From assembly GCA_018266455.1 (NCBI GenBank), contig JAFEAJ010000005.1, positions 85,801 to 149,800 of the forward strand: a DNA stretch of 64,000 bases, in the 5' to 3' direction. A model generated the notes under the pieces. The model made no database searches. It was not told the origin of the DNA and was given only the letters and a program-made list of their open reading frames with translations. Both the position numbers and the translations under genes were made by a program. Shown here piece by piece: positions 1-9,135 of the stretch (the first letter of the stretch is position 1; every line of letters begins with the position of its first letter). Origin of the DNA: Bacteroidota bacterium. GTDB taxonomy: Bacteria > Bacteroidota > Bacteroidia > Chitinophagales > Chitinophagaceae.

Positions 1-1225
1 GCGCCCCGATGATGCCTAAAACCGACAATACAATGACGCCATGCGAATAAAACTCGACCCAGCGCAGCTTTATCTTAAAAACCTCTTTTGAAACCAATAT
101 ACCGATGCTCCCAAGGTACCCGAATGAGTCGGCGACATAAATCAAAAAGCCAACATTCCCTGCATATTTAAAAGTAGCGATCAGCCTGTCGAAAAAAACG
201 CAGTTGAAAGGGATATAGGTCATATAAAGGCCAAGGCCCACCAGTGTCATCCACCACAACGGGGAAAGCTGCTGACGGGAAAACAAGAAAGTGCTGATGC
301 CTGTGATGACAAAACCCAGGATGATAAAATAATGTGTATAAATAAAAGCCCTGAAATTATTTTTTATAATGATCATGCTGCCGATCAGCACCAGGATGAT
401 GATGGTTGTCGGCGTTTCGGTTTTTGTGAACAATGCAGGCTGGTTGCCATACCCCATTTCCTGCCACATATCGGCAATAAAGTTGTCCCTGATGTCCCTG
501 AACAAAGTGGAAAAAACATAAATGGCAATAGCAGCTACAAGCCCGGGCAGGAAAAAGCGCACAAATTCTTTTCGCTTTTCTTTTGACATGGGCACACGGG
601 TGCTGCGCATCGCAATATCCTCTTCGGAAGGCTGCGGCACTTTTTCCAGCAGGTAAACGAACAATAACAGCGGCACTGCAAATGCAAGGCCGGCCACAAA
701 AGGCACCCACACTTCGCTGACATGGAAATTGATCCGTATAGATTCAGCAACTGTTTTTACAAAGCCTGATGAGAAAATAAAGCTCACTGCCAGGGCAGCC
801 CCGATAAAATCGGTGGCCTTCCTTCCTTCAACATAAGAGAACACAACCCCCCAGATCATGCCCAGCGGAAAACCGTTGATGAACATGAATGGAATATTAT
901 AAGGCATTGGGACAACAGCAAACAACAGCAATGCCATCCATGAAACAAAGGTTAACAACAAAATAAGCTTTCCCCTTTTCAGCCGTTTCAGTTCTGCAAT
1001 AAATTTGATGCCATAAATTTTGCTGGAAACATAGCCAAGCACCTGGCTGATCACCAGCCAGATTTTATAATCGATGCCTGCATAACTGATGCCATCAAAA
1101 GTGCAAACCGTGAACCCTTTCCTGAAACCATATACCGTTGCATAAGTAAGAAAAGTAATTGCAGCAGCGTACAATGCAACCAGCGCCTGGCTTTTTTTTG
1201 GTGTTGTGGTGATGGATGTGCTCAC
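1..1225 (-). CDS. DUF5690 family MFS-like membrane transporter (partial, runs off left edge)
   Basis: The reading frame is open from a GTG at 1225 to position 1; the C-terminus lies outside the window. An in-frame TAA sits three codons upstream of the GTG (TAA TCA TTT TTT GTG), and no ATG is available before the first transmembrane helix, so GTG is the likely start. About 408 residues are visible, with roughly ten to eleven hydrophobic helices and an N-terminal YATVYGFRKGFT segment resembling the glycerol-phosphate/sugar-phosphate end of the major facilitator superfamily. I recognise the family as DUF5690, common in Bacteroidota and not characterised. Its substrate is unknown. It lies downstream of a phosphoesterase and a SusCD pair on the same strand, so an inner-membrane importer role for a phospho-compound is a reasonable guess. 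Confidence 0.7.
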   Translation of the reverse strand, partial: MSTSITTTPKKSQALVALYAAAITFLTYATVYGFRKGFTVCTFDGISYAGIDYKIWLVISQVLGYVSSKIYGIKFIAELKRLKRGKLILLLTFVSWMALLLFAVVPMPYNIPFMFINGFPLGMIWGVVFSYVEGRKATDFIGAALAVSFIFSSGFVKTVAESIRINFHVSEVWVPFVAGLAFAVPLLLFVYLLEKVPQPSEEDIAMRSTRVPMSKEKRKEFVRFFLPGLVAAIAIYVFSTLFRDIRDNFIADMWQEMGYGNQPALFTKTETPTTIIILVLIGSMIIIKNNFRAFIYTHYFIILGFVITGISTFLFSRQQLSPLWWMTLVGLGLYMTYIPFNCVFFDRLIATFKYAGNVGFLIYVADSFGYLGSIGILVSKEVFKIKLRWVEFYSHGVIVLSVLGIIGA

Positions 1226-1375
1226 AAAAAATGATTAATAGCTATCCCAACGCATGCCTATTTCACAAAGGATGCAAAGCGCCCAGGCCCCTGGAAAAAC
1301 AATCCTTGTTCCTTTGCCTTTGCAGTGGCTTTATGCGGGGTTTTGCTTTTGAGATATGCCATGGTAAAAAATAGG

Positions 1376-2449
1376 CTAATGGATGATAGATAAAATCGGT
1401 TCTGCATTTCCGTGGTCAGGCACAAACTTAAAGCCAAGCAATGCAGCAATGGTTGGCGCAATTTGTTTTTGATACAAGGCAACGGGCGTTTTCACTTCGC
1501 CTAATGGTTTGGTATCGGGCCCGATCACAGCGATCCATATCTGCCCGGCATCCTCCACGTTTTGGCCATGGTCCCGCCACTGGTCTTTGATCTTGTCCCC
1601 ACGGCCATGGTCACACGTAACCATCAATGTGGTTTTGTTTTTATAACCTGGTAGCGATTGCACAGTATTCCAGATGTCAGCGATCATCCCATCTTCTGCA
1701 TGAGCTGCAGCAAGAAAATGGTCGTAGTTGCCCTGGTGCGCATATTCATCGGTTTCATCAAAAGAAATGTAGAGCACTTTAGGCTGGTGCGTTTTCAGGT
1801 ATTCCCTTGCGGCGACATAAGTAATAATATCGAGCCTTTCGCCATTGGGCTTCATGGAAAGCTTCTGCATGTCGTCCAAAAGTTTTGCCGTTGGCGAGCT
1901 GTAAGCAATGGGGTCCTGGTCGGAATTCACATACAAGCCATTTCTCCATTTATTCAAAAAATAAGGCGGCACATCCCAGGTGCTGAAAGCGGCGACTTTG
2001 TTTTGATAGCCTTTTTGTTTGTTGATGAATTCAAGCACATTGGTGTTCTTGTTCTTTATTTTGTCGTTCGAGTTCACCGCAGTATCGGGGTAGCCGGTAA
2101 AAATCTCATTATAGCCCGGGTAAGAGAATTTATAAGGATTGGCCACGTTCACGTAGCTGCCCGTGTTCCTGTCGCCATAAAGCTGGCCCTGCGAAAAAAC
2201 AGTGTTCCATAAAAAGGGAAAAAGTTTTTTTCTTCTTTCTTCCCGGTCATCGCTCCACAACAATTTTTTGATGTCGTCTTTTTCGCGGGTGTATTTCGGG
2301 TTATCCAGGATGGCCTGGTCAACGCCGCCGAACACTTCCTGCCAGCGCATGCCATCCAGCGTAACGATGATGAGGTTCTCCGTTTTGCGGGATTGAGGGA
2401 ATGCGAAGGTGCTTTGAAGCAAGAATATTGCAATAAGGAATTTTTTCAT
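1376..2449 (-). CDS. Secreted alkaline-phosphatase-superfamily phosphoesterase
   Basis: A 357-residue protein with a signal peptide at residues 1-19 (MKKFLIAIFLLQSTFAFPQS). Metal-binding motifs of the alkaline phosphatase/phosphodiesterase superfamily are visible: the N-terminal LIIVTLDGMRWQE, a mid-protein SFDETDEYAHQG carrying the Asp/His pair, and VTCDHGRGD plus a later RDHG near the C-terminus. The family hydrolyses phosphate mono- or diesters in the periplasm or outside the cell; the exact substrate cannot be read from sequence. It is about 60 bp downstream of a secreted unknown and about 150 bp upstream of the DUF5690 gene, all on the minus strand. That suggests processing of a substrate taken up by the neighbouring SusCD pair. 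Confidence 0.85.
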   Translation of the reverse strand: MKKFLIAIFLLQSTFAFPQSRKTENLIIVTLDGMRWQEVFGGVDQAILDNPKYTREKDDIKKLLWSDDREERRKKLFPFLWNTVFSQGQLYGDRNTGSYVNVANPYKFSYPGYNEIFTGYPDTAVNSNDKIKNKNTNVLEFINKQKGYQNKVAAFSTWDVPPYFLNKWRNGLYVNSDQDPIAYSSPTAKLLDDMQKLSMKPNGERLDIITYVAAREYLKTHQPKVLYISFDETDEYAHQGNYDHFLAAAHAEDGMIADIWNTVQSLPGYKNKTTLMVTCDHGRGDKIKDQWRDHGQNVEDAGQIWIAVIGPDTKPLGEVKTPVALYQKQIAPTIAALLGFKFVPDHGNAEPILSIIH

Positions 2450-2512
2450 AATTAGAATTTAAGCGAAGCTGTGTTTATGCATTAACTTGAAATGAGCAAA
2501 TAATATGGTTCG

Positions 2513-3208
2513 TTAATATCTTTTACAAAACTGAAACAAGTCCTTGACTTCTTTCAGCTTTTTAAAATCAGTTTTGTTATCGTTCAAATATTGCAGGATG
2601 GTTTCTTTCTTTTGAGGGAAAAAATGCAACACATTGCTTCTGGTAACTGGAAAAGTTGTACCAAATTTATCTACCAGAAAAAGCTTTGCTTCTCTTGTAA
2701 TAATCCTGTTTTGATTTGCTTTTAAATCGTAAACAGTACTGCCTGATGGAGCATTGTAATTCTTATAGCTTTTTACATCGTTGCCCCCTGCTGGCCTGTC
2801 ATAAGCGCCCAGTTCTTCAAATTCTATTTTTATTTGCTGCCAATAGCCAAGTTTGATATCATCTTCTTTGCCTGCAAGGATCTCAGTATATTTCTTGTCA
2901 TAATAATAATAAAACACTGAATCGATTTTTACATATCTTAGTTCTTCCGGGTTTGCAATTGAAAGCGTATCCCCCTTGCCATTGATGAATTGTATCTCTC
3001 CAACTACAAGGTTATAATTCAATCTCCCATTTGATTCCTTGCCATTTCGAAAAAAAATATCAGACTGTTCAAATTGTGGGAACCGATAAATGCCAAACGA
3101 CGAAAGTGCTTCTGAGAAATCATCGCCCGCTTTTACTCTTATTTTTTCCTGGGCTGATAAATTGGAAAAAACAAAAATAAAAATCAGCATCAACCAAACT
3201 CCCTTCAT
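2513..3208 (-). CDS. Secreted protein of unknown function
   Basis: About 231 residues. The open frame extends to a TTG at 3223, but the ATG at 3208 is preferred. It is followed at once by a signal peptide (KGVWLMLIFIFVFSNLSAQ), and a GGGAGGA purine run lies 8 bases upstream, an unusually strong Shine-Dalgarno sequence for this phylum. The mature protein has no motif I recognise; it is rich in Tyr, Lys and Asp and likely beta-rich, with a lysine-rich C-terminus. It sits between the SusD gene and the phosphoesterase gene. Its role is unknown. Confidence 0.6.
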   Translation of the reverse strand: MKGVWLMLIFIFVFSNLSAQEKIRVKAGDDFSEALSSFGIYRFPQFEQSDIFFRNGKESNGRLNYNLVVGEIQFINGKGDTLSIANPEELRYVKIDSVFYYYYDKKYTEILAGKEDDIKLGYWQQIKIEFEELGAYDRPAGGNDVKSYKNYNAPSGSTVYDLKANQNRIITREAKLFLVDKFGTTFPVTRSNVLHFFPQKKETILQYLNDNKTDFKKLKEVKDLFQFCKRY

Positions 3209-3305
3209 GGTAAATCCTCCCAATTCTAATAATTTAAAAGAAAACTAAAATTTCAAAGGTGAAACTGGAATTAGTTTCACCTTTGAGGGCTAATGAATTT
3301 CTGTT

Positions 3306-4922
3306 TTACTTGACCAGCCACACATCCTGGTTAATATCATCGCTCCCCCCATACTGGCTTTGTAAGGCCGCCTGCAAATTGGTGCCATTTGCTGTAATTT
3401 CATTGGTGGGGTATTGCCATCTTCTCGGGATCACACCCCCATTGCCTGTGCCTGCCCCTGCGCTAAACACAGGAACACCTGTCCTTCTCCATTGGTAATA
3501 GGCCTGGTAGCCAGAATTGCGTGCATAAGCCAGGTATTTTTGCAATAAGATTTGAGCCAGGCCGGTTGCATTGTCCCCTGCATATTTAACAGCAGGCTGA
3601 TTGAAATATGTGCTAAAAGGGAAATGTACAGTATAGGTAATCTCATTACCGGCAGGGCCTTGCAACGTAACAGTATTAGCTCCATCAACAATGCCGTAGA
3701 AAGCAAACTGTGCAGTAACCCCTTTTTGGTACCAGTCTGCCGAGTATCCTGTCGCTACGCTACCTGTTATCCAGCCCCTGTTCATGGCTTCTGCTATACA
3801 GAAGCAAACTTCCGGATAGCTCAGGATATATGTTGGTTCACCGGCAAGGTTGCTTGGGTTATAAAAATGGTTCCTGTTGAATAAAGAAACTTTGGCATCT
3901 ACTATTCCATGGTTGATCAGGGTGGCCATTGTGCTTAAGTCCATGCCCGATGGAGCGCCGACATAAGATTGATAAGCAGTATCTGCAAAGCCAAGGCCGC
4001 GGGCCGGTTCGCCGAGCACCATACAACGCAGGTCATTGAGCTGGCCAAGAGTAGTTTCTAAAGTTTGAGCGAGATTTATTCGCAATTGATTATTGCCAAG
4101 ATTGGTGAAATTGTCAGGGTAATAATTGAAGTTGTTGTTGTAAACATATTGCAAATTGTCGTCATTGCTTGTAAAGATTGGGTACTGTGCCGGGTTGTTG
4201 AAAATATTTGCAAAACGCCCGGGAATATTTAAATCGGCATCGGTTGTGGCCCTTTTGCTTAGTTCTATCAATATCCTTAGCTGATAACTGTTCACCACCT
4301 TCTGCCACTCTATCAAAGCATCTCTTGGTGTTAAAGGATTTGATAGCCTTTCCTTGTAATAAAAATCTCCTGAAAATTCAAGGAACCCGTTCTGGATAAA
4401 TCCTGACAACAAAGTATTAGCGCTATCTAACCAAAGCAGGCACTGCTTGAAAATATCATGCTGGGTATCATATTTAGGGGTCGTATTTGCTAAACCCTGC
4501 AAGGCTTCAGTCATTGGTAAATCCCCTACTTTTTCTGACATATCCACAAAAAAGAATGCCCGGAAAAATAGACCCAGTGCATGATAAGGGTTATTATCTG
4601 ACCCAGCTAACCTTCTCGCTTCAGCTTCCATTGCAAGAACATTGTACAAATTGCCATAATCAAGGGAAGCGCTCCCAGTCCAGTATTGGTTACTCCCATA
4701 ATAGGTGTAATTAGAGCAATAGAACTGGCATTGTTTATCTGCATCACCTCCCGGATAAGTATGAATATTATCCAAAATAGATTTAAGGACGATGCCCGGA
4801 GGGACCTTACCAAGGTTCGGCTGATTTGAATTTTGTGAATACTGATCAAACTTTTTCGAACAGCCAGTTATAATCAAAATGGCTGCCAGGGCAAGTGTGA
4901 TGGAAAATTTTATTGATTTCAT
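3306..4922 (-). CDS. SusD/RagB-family nutrient-binding outer-membrane lipoprotein
   Basis: The start at 4922 (MKSIKFSITLALAAIL) puts the lipobox LIITGC at the end of a proper lipoprotein signal peptide, so I prefer it to the ATG 12 codons upstream. The mature protein begins CSKKFDQYSQ. About 538 residues, typical for SusD-like proteins; the composition and the segment YHALGLFFRAFFFVDMSEKV match the helical TPR-like core of the SusD-like_2 type. SusD proteins are surface lipoproteins that cap a SusC channel and capture the ligand. The gene follows the SusC gene by 44 bp and is certainly co-transcribed with it. The ligand is not deducible; no glycoside hydrolase lies nearby, only phosphoesterases. 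Confidence 0.93.
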   Translation of the reverse strand: MKSIKFSITLALAAILIITGCSKKFDQYSQNSNQPNLGKVPPGIVLKSILDNIHTYPGGDADKQCQFYCSNYTYYGSNQYWTGSASLDYGNLYNVLAMEAEARRLAGSDNNPYHALGLFFRAFFFVDMSEKVGDLPMTEALQGLANTTPKYDTQHDIFKQCLLWLDSANTLLSGFIQNGFLEFSGDFYYKERLSNPLTPRDALIEWQKVVNSYQLRILIELSKRATTDADLNIPGRFANIFNNPAQYPIFTSNDDNLQYVYNNNFNYYPDNFTNLGNNQLRINLAQTLETTLGQLNDLRCMVLGEPARGLGFADTAYQSYVGAPSGMDLSTMATLINHGIVDAKVSLFNRNHFYNPSNLAGEPTYILSYPEVCFCIAEAMNRGWITGSVATGYSADWYQKGVTAQFAFYGIVDGANTVTLQGPAGNEITYTVHFPFSTYFNQPAVKYAGDNATGLAQILLQKYLAYARNSGYQAYYQWRRTGVPVFSAGAGTGNGGVIPRRWQYPTNEITANGTNLQAALQSQYGGSDDINQDVWLVK

Positions 4923-4966
4923 ATAAATAAATTCTTTTGGTTTTGAAATACTTTGCAAGTCCGTAA

Positions 4967-7900
4967 TTAGAAAACAATGTTAACATTCAGCCCATAGCTC
5001 CTGGTGGTTGGTGTTTGCAGGTTGTACTCCAGGCTTCTTCCGCCAAATTGGTCACGACCAGGATACTGGTCAACATCAATATCATGGAAATCTTTATGGA
5101 AGAAATACAATAAATTCCTGCCAACCAGTGAAACATCAATTTTGCTGATAAAAGTCTTTTGTAGCATTTTGCCAGGCAAAGTATAAGTAAGCACCACTTC
5201 ACGCAATTTTGCATAGGTTTTTGTTGTAGATACATGTTCGGCATCGTTATAATAGCTGCTAACAAAATCCTGTATCCATTGGGTTGCTGTTAGATTTGGC
5301 ATGTAGCTAAGCGATTTGCCGTTTGTAATGACCCCAGTGGTAGGATCGTACGCAATTTGATCCGAGCCTCCTTGCACCTGAACCATATTGCCGCTTAACA
5401 TGGGTTTTCCATTGGCAACTGCACCTGCATATCCCGGGTCTCCCCAATGCTGAGACTCATATAAACGCGCCTGGCCAATTATCCCTTCATTTGTTTCTGC
5501 GCCACGGCCTCCTTCATATAATTTTCTCTTTACCCTGTCCTGAATACGCCCTCCTACCATTCCGTCAAACTGGAACGAAAGGCTAAATGACTTATAGCTA
5601 AACCTGTTGTTGATTGCCCAGGCCCAGTCAGGATCAGCATGGCCGATATACTGGGCTTTTGGCAGGTAAATTGGGAAGCCAGACTCGTCCACAATAACTT
5701 TTCCATCGGGTGTTTTAGCCTCGAACCCTGTAAATAACCTATCTACTCTATCCCCTATTTTATCAGGATAACCAGTACCGTTAGACTGCTCCCTCACCCC
5801 CCCGGCAAAAGCTGCAAAAACTTCTTTATATGTTGACCAATTCAACAGCACGTCCCAGCGGAAGCCTGTTGCCGTTTGAATAGGATTCCCGGTAACAGAA
5901 ATTTCCCCACCCGTTCTTTTGGTTGTTAAGCCATTTGTGGTATAATATGACAGGCCGCTGGTTTCGGATACATATTGATTAGAAATTTGAGGGCCATCTT
6001 TATATTGAAAATAAGTGAGGCTTAGGCCAAGCCTGTTTGCCAAGAACCTGACGTCCATCCCTACTTCGGAATTGCTTCTTGAAGTTGGTTTTATTTTTCC
6101 ATCTATTACATAAGTAGGAGCGATTACCCCAATCTGATTATTGTAAGTATAAGATGAAGTGTAGAATGGCGTTGCTAACCCATAAGACGGGCCATCATAA
6201 GGCGTATAATAGGAATTGCCATAGCCCACAGGTGAACTTGCTCCCAATTGCTGGAATGATGTGCCAATGAACGGCGAAGTGCCACCGTCCTTAACATTGG
6301 TATAGCCGCCCCTTACCTTTAAGAAGGTAATTGCAGCAGGCAAATTAATATAATCAGACAGTGCAGAGCTGATTGTTACAGATGGGAAGAAGTACCCATT
6401 ATGCCCTGACGGCAATGCTGAGGTTTTATCATATCTCCCGGTTGTGGAAACCGTAAAATATTTTTTATAGGTCAGGTCAACTGAATAGTATGCACTCATA
6501 CTTAACAGGTTTGATGCATAAGAAAATGAGCGGACAGGCAGCACTGAGTTGGTAAAAGTGTAAAGCTCAGGAACAATCAGTTGGTTTGTGCTGTTGTAGC
6601 TCGAAGTAAATTTCATGTTGCGGGCAGATGCACCTGCATTCACTGTTAAAGAAATGCCAGAGTTGCTGATGTCTTCTTTATTGTACGTAAGCAAAAGCTC
6701 AGTATTGTTTTCCCACAGGTCGCGACGGTCTTCACGATAATTGCCGCGGTTATGCTCATCACCATAAGGGTGTGCGGACCAGGGTTCTTTTTCGGTTCTT
6801 AGCACATTATAAGTAGTAATATTAGATCTCAGCATCACATTCAAATCAGGAGTAATTTTATAATTCGCTGCGGCCCAGCCATACAGGTCATTTTTATAAT
6901 GTCCCCTCAACCATGCATAGCTCATGAAATAAGGGTTCTGGTATCTTTTGTATTCGACGAACATAGATTGAATGCCTTCTTTACCAGGTTGCCAGATCGC
7001 TTTGATTTTTGGGTCCAACACATTCCAGTCAGCGCCAGTCCACAGGTCAATGTCATAGATGATGCTGTTTGGGCCATAAGCCACATCGGGAATATTTGGC
7101 GTGAACTGGCGATTGTAATTGATGTTCCCTTCAAGCCTGAACTTATTGTTGACATTAAAGCTCTCTACCAAATTGAAGTTGACAGTATTCAATCCTGTAT
7201 TAGGCGTGATGCCTGTTTGCCGGGTGCTTGTAACGGAAATTCTCACATTATTCTTATCAGTGGCAGAAGAGAAGTTGATATTATTTGTTGTTAATAATCC
7301 GGTATGCAAAAAATTCTGCAAATTGTCTTTGCCTCTTGAAACCCATGGAGTAGGTTGGATGTGCGTGTTGTGTACAGAACCATCGCCAAATGTGTAGGTA
7401 TAGGTTTGGGTCGGATCATATTTCCCATCAAACTGGGGAAGCATATATCCTGCATCCAGCCTTGGGCCCCAAACATCGTAGTCTTCATCGTTCACCCCGT
7501 CAACAGAGTTGCCATTGCTGTTATAATCACCAAAAGCATATTTTTGGTTATCGCCGCCTCCATACTGGTTCTGAACCCGTGGGATAGCAATAAATCCTTT
7601 ATTAAATTGGGTGCTGCTATTTATTTCAACAGTAAAACCTTTAGCATTTTTCTTAGCTCTTTTGGTCGTAATCAAAATAGCCCCATTAATACCACGGCTT
7701 CCGTATAGCGCCGCCGCAGTAGGGCCTTTTAACACCGTGTAGGTTTCAATATCATCTGGGCTGATGTTCCAAGTGTCTGAATTAATGGGAATACCATCTA
7801 CAACATAAAAATTAAGCGGAGACCCCCTCAACAAAACGGTAGGCGATGCCAATAATTCCTGGTTGATCCCGATATTCAAACCTGCAACCTTACCCACTAA

Positions 7901-8335
7901 GCCGTCTACAGGGTTAGGTTCGCGTGCTTTTAATAGATCTTCGCCTTTTACTTCCTGTACCGCATAACCAATTCTTTTTACCTCTTTCTTAATACCCAAA
8001 GCTGTAACCACAACTTCGTTCAAATTCTTAGCATCTGTAGTAACAGAAACATTAAGGCTATTTCCTGAAACAGTGACTTCCTGTGTGGTGATGCCCACAC
8101 CGGTTATCACCAGCACATCCCCCTCTTTTGCCTTGATGGAAAATCTTCCATCAATGTTGGTAGCTGTCCCAAGCTTTGTGCCTTTCACTAAAATTGTCGC
8201 GCCTGCAACCGGCGACTGGTCAGCTTTTGAGAGGATTTGCCCCGTAATGTTTTTTTGCGCAAAGGAAAGAATCGGCAACGACAAGGCAAACAATATTGCC
8301 ATCACCCCTTTGATAAAAGGTTGTTTTTTCAACAT
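4967..8335 (-). CDS. SusC/RagA-family TonB-linked outer-membrane receptor
   Basis: 1122 residues. Signal peptide 1-26, then a carboxypeptidase-regulatory-like domain (about 27-108; ITGQILSKADQSPVAGATI). Next come the SusC linker NEVVVTALGIKKE and a plug domain (about 115-235) carrying the ALYGSRGINGAILITT signature. A long beta-barrel ends in an aromatic-rich strand with terminal Phe. SusC proteins import ligands captured by SusD, driven by TonB/ExbBD, which are not in this window. The start directly precedes the signal peptide. It is the first gene of the SusCD unit. The divergence from the XRE-cupin gene is only apparent: that gene is also on the minus strand, 184 bp upstream, and is the obvious candidate regulator. 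Confidence 0.95.
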   Translation of the reverse strand: MLKKQPFIKGVMAILFALSLPILSFAQKNITGQILSKADQSPVAGATILVKGTKLGTATNIDGRFSIKAKEGDVLVITGVGITTQEVTVSGNSLNVSVTTDAKNLNEVVVTALGIKKEVKRIGYAVQEVKGEDLLKAREPNPVDGLVGKVAGLNIGINQELLASPTVLLRGSPLNFYVVDGIPINSDTWNISPDDIETYTVLKGPTAAALYGSRGINGAILITTKRAKKNAKGFTVEINSSTQFNKGFIAIPRVQNQYGGGDNQKYAFGDYNSNGNSVDGVNDEDYDVWGPRLDAGYMLPQFDGKYDPTQTYTYTFGDGSVHNTHIQPTPWVSRGKDNLQNFLHTGLLTTNNINFSSATDKNNVRISVTSTRQTGITPNTGLNTVNFNLVESFNVNNKFRLEGNINYNRQFTPNIPDVAYGPNSIIYDIDLWTGADWNVLDPKIKAIWQPGKEGIQSMFVEYKRYQNPYFMSYAWLRGHYKNDLYGWAAANYKITPDLNVMLRSNITTYNVLRTEKEPWSAHPYGDEHNRGNYREDRRDLWENNTELLLTYNKEDISNSGISLTVNAGASARNMKFTSSYNSTNQLIVPELYTFTNSVLPVRSFSYASNLLSMSAYYSVDLTYKKYFTVSTTGRYDKTSALPSGHNGYFFPSVTISSALSDYINLPAAITFLKVRGGYTNVKDGGTSPFIGTSFQQLGASSPVGYGNSYYTPYDGPSYGLATPFYTSSYTYNNQIGVIAPTYVIDGKIKPTSRSNSEVGMDVRFLANRLGLSLTYFQYKDGPQISNQYVSETSGLSYYTTNGLTTKRTGGEISVTGNPIQTATGFRWDVLLNWSTYKEVFAAFAGGVREQSNGTGYPDKIGDRVDRLFTGFEAKTPDGKVIVDESGFPIYLPKAQYIGHADPDWAWAINNRFSYKSFSLSFQFDGMVGGRIQDRVKRKLYEGGRGAETNEGIIGQARLYESQHWGDPGYAGAVANGKPMLSGNMVQVQGGSDQIAYDPTTGVITNGKSLSYMPNLTATQWIQDFVSSYYNDAEHVSTTKTYAKLREVVLTYTLPGKMLQKTFISKIDVSLVGRNLLYFFHKDFHDIDVDQYPGRDQFGGRSLEYNLQTPTTRSYGLNVNIVF

Positions 8336-8519
8336 AACAGTTAGTTTTTTAATGAATACTTTTAAACCATTTGGCGAAACTACGCCACTAATGTGAACGG
8401 AAAGTTAAGGGAATTTTATTTAAACATCATCAATTGTTAACAAATACTATACAAAAGTTCAGTATTTATTAAACCCTCTCTGGCAGGGTTATGCGTGCCT
8501 TAGCGCACCGTATGGGTTG
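8336..8519 (-). promoter_or_regulatory. Leader/promoter region of the SusCD unit
   Basis: 184 bp AT-rich gap between the XRE-cupin gene and SusC, both read leftward. It holds an imperfect hairpin (AACCCT at 8472-8477 with AGGGTT at 8485-8490) but no U-tract. I could not place a convincing TAnnTTTG element. The regulator's operator and the SusC promoter most likely lie here. Confidence 0.35.
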
Positions 8520-9089
8520 TCAAAAAAGATAAACTACCAAAATCACTGCTTCCCCCGGGCCAATGTTTTTGAGCCTGTGCGGCGCCCTGCCGTCAAAAAA
8601 CAACGCATCTCCCTGTTCCAGCACAAATTTTTCGTTTTTTACCTGGTATTCTATCTTTCCTTTTAAAATGTATTTGCACTCAAAAGCATCTGTCCGGATC
8701 ATCAGTTTCCTGGAGGCATTTTTTTCAAGTTCCAGCAACACCACATCCACCGTTTGCGAATTAACATTCCCCACGAGCATCCTTTTATACGAAAACCCTT
8801 TTACCGGTTCTTTTTTAAACGCCTTTGCTTCTCCTTTCCTCACAATCAAAACCCCGCGTTTATTAAAATGGTCGTGCATGTCCTCAAAAAATGTTTTCAG
8901 GTCTTCTTCCAGTGAATGGATAATGTTGAACAGCACGGGCAGGGAGGGGACAGTGCGGTTGTTCTCGATCTGCGAGATCAGGCCCTTGCTTACACCTGCT
9001 TTGGAAGCAAGTTCTTCCAGCGTGGTTTTTTTTTGCAACCGCTTTTCTTTTATTTTATCCCCTATCAACAAAATCAGTTCCTGGTTCAT
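8520..9089 (-). CDS. XRE-family transcriptional regulator with C-terminal cupin domain
   Basis: 189 residues. Residues 9-63 form an HTH_3 domain (EELASKAGVSKGLISQIEN is a typical recognition helix). Residues about 110-189 form a small cupin barrel (KYILKGKIEYQV, GDALFFDG, PHRLKN). Regulators of this architecture bind a small effector in the cupin and usually control the neighbouring transport or catabolic genes. It sits on the same strand between the YncE/phosphoesterase fusion and the SusC gene, so it probably controls one or both. The 46 bp gap to the upstream gene suggests co-transcription with it. Confidence 0.9.
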   Translation of the reverse strand: MNQELILLIGDKIKEKRLQKKTTLEELASKAGVSKGLISQIENNRTVPSLPVLFNIIHSLEEDLKTFFEDMHDHFNKRGVLIVRKGEAKAFKKEPVKGFSYKRMLVGNVNSQTVDVVLLELEKNASRKLMIRTDAFECKYILKGKIEYQVKNEKFVLEQGDALFFDGRAPHRLKNIGPGEAVILVVYLF

Positions 9090-9135
9090 GATGTTCAGTT
9101 TTTATTTTTAAAAGGCCCTGAAGGCATTTCCAGCA

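Noticed and set aside
1658..2212. 184-codon plus-strand frame
   Set aside because: Lies fully inside and antisense to the phosphoesterase gene, whose motifs and signal peptide are convincing; a shadow frame.
3306..8335. Polysaccharide utilisation locus
   Set aside because: SusCD is present, but no glycoside hydrolase, lyase or hybrid regulator lies nearby; the neighbours are phosphoesterases, so a glycan substrate is not claimed.
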